Source: Sphaeramia orbicularis (lineage: Eukaryota; Chordata; Actinopteri; Kurtiformes; Apogonidae). From it: DNA of 64,000 nucleotides. Shown piece by piece: positions 12,551 to 21,497 of the stretch. Below the pieces are notes generated by a model that worked only from the letters and a program-made list of their open reading frames with translations, made no database searches and was not told the DNA's origin. Made by a program: the position numbers and the translations under genes. Each line of letters starts with the position of its first letter. Position 1 is the first letter of the stretch. Location of the stretch: assembly GCF_902148855.1 (NCBI RefSeq), contig NC_043974.1, forward strand, positions 21,763,950-21,827,949, written 5' to 3'.

Positions 12551-15500
12551 TGGTGGTGGTGGGGGTTGTGGGGGGCCCATCAGGACTTTTTGTATGTGGG
12601 CCCAGAATTTGATGCTACGGCCCTGACTGTATCCAATGGTACAATAAATCAATCATTAAGGAATATGACGTGCTTTTTTCATGAAGTATATAAACAATAT
12701 TTGGCTTTTATTCTTATAGACCCTATCGAAAGACAAATTCAGGTTCTCAGGAAAATCGCTGCTTATCAATTAATCGTTAGTTGATTGATAAGGTCAACCC
12801 ACTAATGATTAATGGATTAATCGATAATCATCCCTACTTCATATCTTCAGAAAGTATAAAAGTGTGGATGGAAACTCTGTGATTTCAGCATCAAACTCCA
12901 TTGTTTTCAATTAAAGCTGTGCTAACTGGTAAAAACGACAACAGTGCTTCTAGCTTTTATTTATGTTTTTTTTTATATATTTAACAGTAGATATATTACA
13001 TGCAGCCCCTTAAACCAGAATGTGCACATGTCTGGATATTGCTAATGTCATATTCATCATATGGACTCACTGAAGTATTTTAAAGATAATCTGTTCACCG
13101 CTCCTCAGTACCTTCAGGATTCTGTCCACCATGTATAAATAAAATGAATAGGATGACAGTCTGCCTACCTGAGCACTGGCATCTGTTTGTCTTCATCATC
13201 CTTATGGTTGAGTAAATGAGGAAAGCAGCTAGGATAGTGGAGAATGCTAAAGCTGCAGCCAGGATGTACACCACGGTGAGAGAGTCTTTATCTGGAAATC
13301 CAAACATCAGGAAATGTTGCAGAGCTTTCAATTTTTACTATTCAGCTTAACTTAACCAAATAAATTCAATTTAACCCTTTCATGCATGAGTTATGAGAAC
13401 CTTAACCCTTTCATGTACACTGGTCACTACAGTGGACAGCTGTTCAAAAGTGTTCTCTTGTATATTCATGGATTTTGTTGTTTCAGTCCCATATCAGCCA
13501 ACACAGTGGACACTTATGCATCCCATACACTGCAATTCATACCATTACTGTAACTTTGCTGTTCTAGATAAACCTGATCTGCAGATCAGGTAAGATGTTT
13601 GAGCGTAAAAAAAACTGCCAATTGTTATTAGACTGTAATTAACAGTTTTTTTTTTTTTTTTTTGGCAAATTATCTCCATGCAGGTATGTTAAAATGTGAG
13701 AAAACATCAGATTAGCAGCATTAAAAATGTTTTTATTTCATAGTTTTCACACAGTATATCAGTAAATACATGTTTCTTTGGTTCTAAAACTAAATGCTTG
13801 ATGTCCAGCTGAGTGGACATTTTTGTAACTCCATAAAAATAGGCTAACAAAAATCAATAGAATTATTATTTTTATGCCTAAAGAGGGATAAAAACACTCA
13901 GTAAAAAAATCGTGATTAAAGGTCCCGTATTATGCAAATCTGACTTTGTGACAGTTTTCTTATAGTAGTGTGTGTTGCAGTAGCCTCATTATGAGGTTAG
14001 AAATTGAAAACTGTCTGTTTCCTCCCTGCCTTGCTACACCACAGTTTGTGAAAATGCCTGCTCAAACGGCCGAGTTTGAGTTGGCTCCGTTTATGACGAC
14101 ATAAGCAGATTTAACTCCTCCCCCTGACTGTGCCCCCACCCTGGCAAAGCGAGCCCCGCCCTGGCAAAGTACCTTTTGGACAACAAACATGGCGAAGGCG
14201 AGACACGCAAGTTGTGGTGTCGTTGGCTGCACACACCAACACGAAAGTTTATTTTTGCTCCCCACTTCCGAGCCTCTCCGTAAAAAGTGTCTGGATTCTA
14301 TCTGTGATGCTCATGGACCAAACAACATTCCCAAACGCTTGTATGTGTGTGCCCGGCATTTCACGGACGAGTGTTTTTTAACATGGGCCCATACAGCTCC
14401 GGCTTAGCACAAAGACTCCGAATCCAGAAGGATGCAGTACCAACGCTTCGTGACCCAAGTACAAGTGTGGGAGATGTAAGTTCTTATCATTTTTTTGTAT
14501 CTTTACTGCATAACCCTACATTACGGATAAACTGGTGGGTGTTGATGTGTACGTCTAACTTTAGCATGGCAGCTAACATAGCTCGGTTACTGCTGCTAAC
14601 GTTTGCGTCCCCGTTAACATGCAAGAGCTGATAATATCGAGAGACATTCAACATAACTACTTTGAACACGGGCCTTTTGTGGTTGGCATCAGTATAGTTA
14701 GCATCAAGCTTGTTAGCAGCTGCCTGCATTAGTGGCGGCAGGTGTCTTTCCGTGTCAGGTCCACGAACCCAACACAACACCGCCGTTTTCCGTCGGGGCT
14801 CAATCACGCCTCAAGGCAAAGAAAGCCAGTGTTTGGAAAGACGTTCTGTCTGAGACATGTGTATTGTAGACGAGAGAGCCATGGCTTCACAGTCAACATT
14901 AGCGCGTAGTACCGCTAGCGGAAGCCGCGTCCTCTCCCAGAGAGGGGAGGGGGAGTGGGCGTGGACAGATGCGTTCATTTGCATACCCGGAAGCAGGCCC
15001 AGAAATGGCCTGTTCTGAGGAGGGCTGGTGAGAGAGACTTTTTCGACCGCTGAAACTCCGAAAAAAGGATGATTTTGGGGCGAACAAACTTAAATACTAT
15101 GTTTTTGGGCTGCTGAGACCTATATGACGTGACTGAAAAATAGCATAATATGGGACCTTTAAGGTTCTCATAATTCATGCATGAAAGGGTTAATCAAGAT
15201 TTTTTTTTTCCTGAGTGTTTTAATTCCTCTTTAGGCATGAAAAAACAATTCTATTGAAATTTTTTTATGAACCTATTTTTCATGGAGTTGCAAAAATGTC
15301 CACTCAGCCGGACACCATGCATTTAATTTTTGAAGCAAAGAAACATGTATTTACTGACATACTGTGTGAAAACTATGGAATAATTTTTTATTTTTTTTAA
15401 CCTGTCTTGTCCGGCATCATAACAGCAGAAAAGTAGTCTGGCTGCCTTTTTGGGCTGAACAAATTTGCTTTGCCAAGGGAAACTTCAATGAGGCTCCCCT

Positions 15501-17540
15501 TGATATTCTGCTGTCTTTATTATGAGTTTTGTTGAATTATATTTCGATGCCGGACCTGACAATGAAACATATTTACTGACATACTGTGTGAAAACTATCT
15601 TTTTTTTTTTTTTTTTTTTTTTTTAAATGCTGCTAATCTGATGTTTTGTCATTTTAACATACTCTAATACAGGGGTGTCAAACTCATTTTAGTTCAGGGG
15701 CCAAATTCAGCCAAATTTAATCTGAAGTGGGCCGGACCAGTGAAATAATAACATAATTATATAGAAATAATGTCAAGTCCAAACTTTCCTTACACGATGA
15801 AAATGTTTACATCTACAAATTGTTCTTTAAAACAATGTGAACAACATGAACAGCCTAACATTTCTGAAGAAAAATAAGTGCAATTTTAACAATGTTGTGC
15901 CTCAGTTTATCATTTACACATGTAAATTCCAACTTATAGATCACAGTGGATCTACAAATACATAAAACATTTAATAACAGGCAGAATATTGGTAAAATTA
16001 CACTTCTCTTAAGACATTTCAGGTTTTTCATATTTGTTCAGGATATTTACGTTTTTTGTTAAATGATAGTTTGTTTTAGTGTAAATACAGGAAAATTACA
16101 GGGAAATATATACATTTACAAAGAGAAAAAAATGGAGTTCTGAGTATTTATAGGTTATTATGATAGTATTTTACTGCTCCGACCCACTTGAGATTAAATT
16201 GGTCTGTATTTGGAACCTGAACTAAAATGATTAATATCTTCTGTGTAATTTTTGCATTTCATAAATTCCTCCCAGGGGCCAGACTGAACCCTTTGGGGGG
16301 CCGGATTTGGCCCCCGGGCTGCATTTTTGACACCTCTGCTCTAATACTAGTTATTACTCACTTTATGGAGATAATATGCAAAAAAAAAAAAAAAAAGTTA
16401 AAAAAAAAACCTGTTAATTACAGTCTAATAATAATAATAAAAAGCAATTGATTTCCACTCAAACATGTTACTGCAGATCAGGTTTATCAAGAACAGCAAA
16501 GTTACAGTAATGGTATGAATGTCAGTGTATGGGATGGGTCTACTGTGTCGGCTGAGGTAGAACTAAAACAATAAAATCCATGAATATACAAGAGAACAGC
16601 TGGAGAATAGCTGTCCACTGTAGTGACCACTATGCATGAAAGGGTTAATAATACAAACGTACTTTGAATATGCAGTCTGGTCCCGTTTCCAAACAGTACT
16701 CGTCCACATGAGGCAACGGCGCAGTAGTAGGTTCCTTCATGAGTCCGGTCCACGCTCTTTATGGGCAGGTTGTAGACGCAGGTGTGTGTTTGTGTGTCAG
16801 GTTTCCTCTCACACTGATCATTCCTGCCTCCATGGGTGTAAATGACTCCTATTTGAGGGTCTTTCGAGTGCTTGAACCAGTGAATGCCAGTCAGGTTTTC
16901 TCCATCACATGTTCCAGTGTGAACGGTACAGTTCAGAGTCACAGAGTCTCCTGGATGGACGCTCTCAGACGACGACTGATGGATTAAAGCTCCATTATTA
17001 AAGTCTGATCCCTTCACAATAACAGTATAACTCTCTGAAAATGTGTACATGTATGAATAGCCACTTAAGCAGTAGTATGTGGCTGAGTCTGAAAAGCGTA
17101 CATCGGAAATGATCAGGTGATTCTCAGACCTTGAATTTTGCAACGTGACTCGTGAATTGTTCTGAAATTCTCCTAGCAACACTCCTTTTTTCTCATGCTT
17201 ATAAAATCTAGACACCTTCTGTGGTTTCTGTCCGAGCGCTTGCTTATACCAGTAAAACATCACTGGAACAGCACTGTGCTCATAAAAACACTCCAAAGTA
17301 ATGCGGCCGCCAACAGTAACTAATTTAACATTTGAAGATGATGATGGTTCCAGAGTAGTAAGGTGAACTGGAGAAAAAGACCAAAAAAAGGCAAATGTAC
17401 AGTCAATTCTGTCAAAAATGTCAACAACTATATTTAAGTCAAGGTTAAGGTGAAAAAAAATCCACTTAAAAAATATATATCTTACCCATTGTCCCCAAGA
17501 TCAGACATGCCAGGCACAAAGTAGATGTTGGAGGTGTCAT
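9438..17540 (-). CDS. Novel immune-type receptor (NITR) gene 2, inhibitory type
   Basis: Predicted inhibitory immune receptor of 344 residues. Exons on the minus strand: 17486-17540 (leader, ATG 17538-17540), 16663-17367 (V plus I domains), 13169-13291 (transmembrane), 9777-9817 and 9438-9548 (tail). All junctions are GT-AG with phases 1, 1, 1, 0, as in gene 1. The V domain has GGRITLECFYE, FYWYKQ and DSATYYC but no J-like motif. The I domain runs from GDSVTLNCTVHTGTC to GTYYCAVASCGRVLFGNGT, with extra paired cysteines typical of NITR I domains. The helix TVVYILAAALAFS... lacks charged residues. The tail has LHYAAL (Tyr near 315, ITIM) and ends CVYSSVQQ. The gene spans 8.1 kb only because its introns hold at least seven transposons. 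It is the most canonical member of the cluster. Symbol withheld because NITR numbering needs species comparison. Confidence 0.88.
11398..12405 (+). mobile_element. Kolobok-like DNA transposon, copy 1
   Basis: Flanked by TTAA (11394-11397 and 12406-12409), with terminal inverted repeats of the form AGGTCCCATATTATGC. It carries one coding exon for a THAP domain. TTAA targets plus a THAP-bearing transposase are the known signature of the Kolobok superfamily. piggyBac also uses TTAA but lacks THAP. At about 1 kb it has only the first exon, so it is an internally deleted, non-autonomous copy. It lacks a roughly 245-bp segment present in copy 2. Confidence 0.75.
11671..11958 (+). pseudogene. THAP-domain exon of a Kolobok-like transposase, copy 1
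   Basis: Open reading from ATG at 11671 gives MAKARHTSSGVVDC, then LFLLPTSEPLRKKWLDSI, VCARHFTDECF and AVPTL, the order of a THAP zinc-binding domain (C2CH). Trp, the Cys-x-x-His pair (CARH) and the AVPT motif are present. The first zinc cysteine appears replaced by Ser; copy 2 has Cys at that place. A good donor, GAT/GTAAGT, follows at 11958, so this was exon 1 of a spliced transposase. No later exon is visible in the element. THAP domains bind DNA; here the frame is a transposon remnant, not a host gene. Confidence 0.7.
12477..12549. repeat. (GT)n microsatellite
   Basis: About 36 GT units followed by a G-rich GGTGG tract. Lies in the gene 2 intron. Confidence 0.95.
13920..15158 (+). mobile_element. 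Kolobok-like DNA transposon, copy 2
   Basis: Flanked by TTAA (13916-13919 and 15159-15162) with ends AGGTCCCGTATTATGC and GCATAATATGGGACCT. At about 1.24 kb it is longer than copy 1, keeping a segment near 14796-15041. The THAP exon starts at ATG 14189 and shows SCGVVGC, LFLLPTSEPLRKK and VCARHFTDECF. It then differs from copy 1 by one lost base before NMGPYSS, so the frame is broken. It keeps the first zinc cysteine missing in copy 1 but has Cys in place of the conserved Trp. Confidence 0.75.
14189..14475 (+). pseudogene. Broken THAP-domain exon, Kolobok-like copy 2
   Basis: Near-identical to the copy 1 exon at 11671-11958, ending at the same GTAAGT donor. A single-base deletion after DECF shifts the frame, so the C-terminal half of the THAP domain (RLRIQKDAVPTL) continues in another frame. 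Confidence 0.7.
15670..16338. mobile_element. hAT-type MITE, CAGGGGTGTCAAAC family
   Basis: Exact 8-bp duplication CTCTAATA (15662-15669 and 16339-16346). Ends CAGGGGTGTCAAACTC and TTTTTGACACCTCTG. Sits inside TTAA MITE copy a1, so it is younger than that copy. Confidence 0.88.
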
Positions 17541-17614
17541 TTTGTTGGTAATACGAAGGCAGTTGAAGATCAGCTCTGTGCGTTCTCTCTTTTCAAAGAC
17601 AAGGCTGTACTAGG

Positions 17615-17670
17615 TTGGCCAATCAGCAACGCTTCTGAATTTCCTATGCAGTCTAAGTAACAGCGATCAC
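17615..17670 (-). promoter_or_regulatory. Putative proximal promoter of NITR gene 2
   Basis: TTGGCCAAT, a palindromic CCAAT-type box, lies at 17615-17623, about 75-83 bp upstream of the ATG. GCGATCAC at 17663-17670 lies about 123 bp upstream. The 20 bp around the latter match gene 1 at 18 positions by eye. Confidence 0.5.
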
Positions 17671-17739
17671 AGGTTCATTGCCACCACAGTGTGTCAGCTT
17701 GGGCTGACAAGGTTTGCATGGAGAGTGGAGATTGGGGAC

Positions 17740-18150
17740 GGTCTAGTATTACCCCGCCCCCCAGAGGGGAGGTAAGAGGTATTGTTTTTGGTTTGGTTTG
17801 TTTGTTTGTTAACACTCTAGCAGCAACACTATTGGTTGAATTCACACTAAATTTGGTTTATAGATTGCCAGTGACCCAGAATAGATGTCAATACATTTTG
17901 GGAACAGTAGGTAAAAGTTTCCATTTTTTATGAATTAAAAAAAAAAAAAATTCGTATAATGGGCGAAATGTCACACGTCTGTTGCAGCAAAACTATCGGT
18001 TGAATTCATACCGAACTGACTTTATAGATTGCCAGTGACCCAGAATGGATCTCATTACATTTTGAGAACAGTAGGTCAAAGTACAAATTTTTAATGAATT
18101 TTTAAAATCTTCCATTTACTTATAATGGGCGAAATATGTGGGATGGGTGG
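17740..18150 (+). repeat. Two-unit copy of the ~173-bp tandem-unit element
   Basis: Begins near TAGTATTACCCCGCCCCCC. Two units marked by AGCAACACTATTGGTTG and AGCAAAACTATCGGTTG lie near 17817 and 17982. Same orientation and same position relative to the gene (about 0.2 kb upstream of the start) as the eight-unit copy near NITR gene 1 (about 0.4 kb upstream). Confidence 0.75.
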
Positions 18151-18269
18151 GGCACCAATTGTTAGGCATGTGATTAGGATGATGTATAGAATTAATTAAT
18201 TAATTTTTTTAAGTTTGCACATCCAGTGGTAGAACAAAAACACTCCACCTGTTCCTCTATCATATTGAC

Positions 18270-19178
18270 AAGGGATGCACCGATACCAGTATCGGGTCCG
18301 ATACTAAGTGTGTTTACTGGTACTTGTACTCGTAAAAGTACTCTGATACAACCGTGCCGATACCACTTACGGCAGTGTGACATTCACAGTTCAGTGCAGC
18401 AGGTACGTGGCGGTGGAGTAATGTGCATGGAGATTTTTCAAAATAAATGATGTTGATAAAATTAACGCTGACTGGAAGTAACATTAAAGACACAGACGGA
18501 TACGGACAGAGCATTCTGTCCATCCTCTGCGTACATTCCATCCGTTTTCCAGGTGCTCGTGGATGCGTACCCAGACGGAGAATACCAGCGGGAACCATGG
18601 AGGTAGAGGATCTGTTCAAAGAGCGACTGTGTGAGTTAGTGAAAAACTACTGACAGATTTAAGACAGCTACCCAGGGCTGGGCCAGTTTCTGTCTTTCTT
18701 GTAATACTATGGGGGTACGGAGCGATGCGGACCCCCACCAGCAAAAGTGAAAACGAAACTTAACGCTCATTTATCTTTTCCCTAGCTCCTGAAGCTTTGC
18801 TTTTAAACCTTACCAATGGAAACGTTGCAGCATTAGTATCCACATTAGTGTTACCTCTGTCGTCTCCATGTTTGTCATTACTGAATTTCTTATTCTTAAA
18901 AAACTTTACTTTTCTTTGTGGTATTCAGCCAGAATGGCTAATTAAGAGTAGCGCCCCCTGGTGGATTGATTGAGAAACGCTCATTCCAACACATTAAATG
19001 TCAGTAGCAGCACTTTGTTCCAGTCAGACTAATGACAATGACAATAAAGCACATTTACAAAAGTAACTAAGAACTGTAATGGTATTATTAAGAACTCATA
19101 TCGGTACTCGGTATCGGCAAGTACTCAAATGTAAGTACTTGTACTTGGTCTGGAAAAAGGGGTACTGGTGCATCCCTT
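18270..19178. mobile_element. hAT-like element, AAGGGATGCACCGATAC family
   Basis: Flanks ATATTGAC (18262-18269) and ATACTGAC (19179-19186) match at 7 of 8. Ends AAGGGATGCACCGATACC and GGTGCATCCCTT are inverted. The 8-bp duplication fits hAT. The middle has no recognisable transposase. Confidence 0.8.
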
Positions 19179-19186
19179 ATACTGAC

Positions 19187-20474
19187 CTTTGCCCTTCTGA
19201 ATGTGCATATTAATGTAATATATGTTATATTCTATGTTTTTTTTCTGAAACACAATATACACTAATGTTCATACTTATGTTTTCAATATTGAAAATAGTA
19301 AAAACTGTGCTTTCATTGCCTCTGAAAGAACCATTTATATCTGCAGATTGAGTCCACTGAGAGTTGTCTTGCCTTTTAAAAGCTCTATTGGATTATGGTT
19401 CATTAATATTCTATTTACAAAAAAAATGTCAGAATGGACGAACACTAAAGAGGGTTTTTGTAGTTTGCAGTTTTAGTGGCCTCTGTATGGAAAGGTGAGA
19501 TGAGGCCTCGGCAGTCATTTGTAATCTGCAACTTTACTGTTGGATAGTGCTAAATATAACACCCTGTAGCTTTACAATAAGAGACGAATGGAAACCAAAG
19601 CAAAGCCTCAGTGCCTGTCAGGTGCACTGATTCTGAAAGTTTGTGAACTCTGCGGAAGTATGAACTACACCTCAAAAAAGCCAAAATGTGCGTCACTCTA
19701 TTTTCAGTTGACTATTTTCCTTTGTCGTAGTTGGCTTTTTAATGTAGTTGCCTGGAATGAATCTGTTTTAACTGGTGAAATATATTGTGTTTTTAATGTC
19801 TCTGAGGTCAGCAGAGGTGTCGTGTCAAGATGCTGTTGTTCAGGAAAAAGCCCCACAGCTCATGAACTTAAGATGATGCTTATTTTAGGAAATGTAGGTC
19901 ACTTGGTGAAGAAGTGTAGTCCCAGCCAATAAACAGCTCTATACACCAGCCTTGTAAACAGCAGCTGTGGATGAGTCAGGCCTTCAGTGTCAAAGCAAAA
20001 CTAGAAAAATGAATTAGAAGCAGAGAAGAAAAACAAAGTAGAAGTGTTGCATCTTTGGTCTGATGACTCCAAATTTTTGGTTTTGGGATTAAAAAGTATC
20101 TTATGAAACACACAGAGGGTGAAGTCCTGCTTCCTTCTTTCATGGTATCATTATTTAACAGAACAATATCCCATAATTTAGGAATTTTTAGGAATTTATG
20201 ATCTAAAAGTTGACCAAATGCTCATCATGTTCATTTCATCCGATGCGTTTTTTTTTTTTTTTTTATGTTTGTTCATCATCAGTATGTGTATTTTTTTAAA
20301 AATCTTTTTTATTTATAGCTAATGAGTGATGTATCAATATTGGCTGTTTTATGTTTTGTTTCTGTCTCCTGCCTTGGGACTGCAGATGAAAAGTAGTTGT
20401 TTTTACTAATTCTGGCATTTTTACATGGGTGTATTTTTTAATATGGTAATGTTCATAAATGTGCATGGTCCCTA

Positions 20475-20475
<1 letters not shown>
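19187..20475. other. Intergenic, nothing recognised
   Basis: Between the hAT element and an AAAT repeat. Open frames are short and without family motifs. No repeat ends were identified. Confidence 0.45.

Positions 20476-20476
<1 letters not shown>

Positions 20477-20514
<38 letters not shown>
20477..20514. repeat. (AAAT)n microsatellite
   Basis: About nine TAAA units directly left of a CTCCGCCAAGG-family repeat. Confidence 0.95.
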
Positions 20515-20731
20515 GAAGCACTTGGAGTGCGCGGACCTCCGCCAAGGCAGATCAGTGGCCCCCCCCACCCCCGATCACCACCAAAATTTAATCATTTGTT
20601 CCTTGTGCCAGTATCAACATTTCCTAACATTTTCATCCAAATCCGTCCACAACTTTTTGAGTTATCTTGCACACAGACAGACAGACAGATAGACAAACCA
20701 ACACTGACAAAAACATAACCTCCTTGGCGTA
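20515..20731 (+). repeat. CTCCGCCAAGG-family repeat, copy 1
   Basis: Left arm reads GCGGACCTCCGCCAAGG and right arm CCTCCTTGGCGTAGGT, an inverted pair. Between them are CACCACCAAAATTTAATCAT, a GTCCACAACTTTTTGAGTTA variant and a run of CAGA units. The same layout recurs near 28340, 33830, 40254 and 43394. Class unknown. Confidence 0.75.
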
Positions 20732-20734
20732 GGT

Positions 20735-21410
20735 AACATAAATTTAGTGGCGTCTGCACTGGATTCCCTTTTTGAGGTTAATTATATTTTTAGTTGCACT
20801 CAAGCACAATCATCTGTATTCTTTGTCGTTTATTGAATCCATAATTGACTATAATTCACTTAATATTTGAACTAAGTCCAAACTACTGACCTTTGTGACA
20901 AACATATCACTCATTTTGAATCCCTTCCTAAGAGCGTATTTTTATCATTTTACAGAAATGAAGTAATAAAAGTGGACATTTTCTTATTTTACTGACTAAT
21001 AATATTAATCTTGGGGGTTTGCAAACACTGAATGCCTTTAGTTTTGACTTACTGTGTGCATATCTGCATCAAGCATCATGTCTCTCTCTCTCTCTCTTTT
21101 TTTTTTTTTTGCTGTTGTTTTTTTCACACATCAAGTTATGTGCGGCCAGCCTCACTACTGCTACAGGCTACTCTTCTGGTCTTAAAGCTCTGCTAAGACT
21201 TTATGTTTCCACCAGTGGAAACTTTTATGGTATAGTGTGAACCACCTTTACCACAGGAGTGAAAGCTGAGAGCTGCTACGTTGAAAGATGCTGCACGTAC
21301 TTCTAATTCTGCTAGAAAGAGATAATAATAGACTGTAGGGGACTTTTACAAACCTGCTGGTGTCTGTTGCTTGTATGCACATACAAAACATGCAAACACA
21401 GTTCTATAAA
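20735..21410. other. Intergenic, nothing recognised
   Basis: AT-rich spacer with short CT and T tracts near 21080-21110. No gene or repeat ends identified. Confidence 0.4.
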
Positions 21411-21414
21411 GTAC

Positions 21415-21420
21415 TTTATT
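21415..21420 (-). promoter_or_regulatory. Candidate polyadenylation signal of NITR gene 3
   Basis: AATAAA on the minus strand, about 80 bp after the stop codon at 21498-21500. Confidence 0.55.
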
Positions 21421-21497
21421 TAAACATTAAATTACATTGCAGGTGATTTGTGCAAATATTTTCATTTATCTTGCAAAATTGATTGCATGAAACACCT

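Larger units (their letters stand above)
10472..12836. mobile_element. hAT-like element, split by a Kolobok-like insertion
   Basis: Left end TAGGGATGTACACAATTAAT and right end ATCGATAATCATCCCTA form an imperfect inverted repeat. Flanks CTTTATAC (10464-10471) and CTTCATAT (12837-12844) agree at 6 of 8 positions, as a decayed 8-bp duplication. It lies in the gene 2 intron between the transmembrane and tail exons. A GT microsatellite and the element at 11398-12405 lie inside it. No transposase was recognised. Confidence 0.6.
13406..15189 (+). mobile_element. TTAA-flanked MITE, CCCTTTCATGCA family, copy a2 inside a1
   Basis: Forward copy with TTAA at 13402-13405 and 15190-15193. It lies inside copy a1 at an internal TTAA next to GAGAACC. 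It is itself split by the Kolobok-like element at 13920-15158, which used the equivalent internal TTAA. Confidence 0.75.
13375..16644 (-). mobile_element. TTAA-flanked MITE, CCCTTTCATGCA family, outer copy a1
   Basis: Inverted copy in the gene 2 intron before the transmembrane exon. It is bounded by TTAA at 13371-13374 and 16645-16648, with ends CCCTTTCATGCATGAG and CTATGCATGAAAGGG. It is split by two independent insertions: copy a2 (13406-15189) and a hAT MITE (15670-16338). TTAA targets and CCC ends resemble piggyBac-type MITEs. No coding sequence. Confidence 0.75.

Noticed and set aside
12419-12784. Val-Cys or Thr-His repeat frames
   Set aside because: Translations of a GT dinucleotide repeat.
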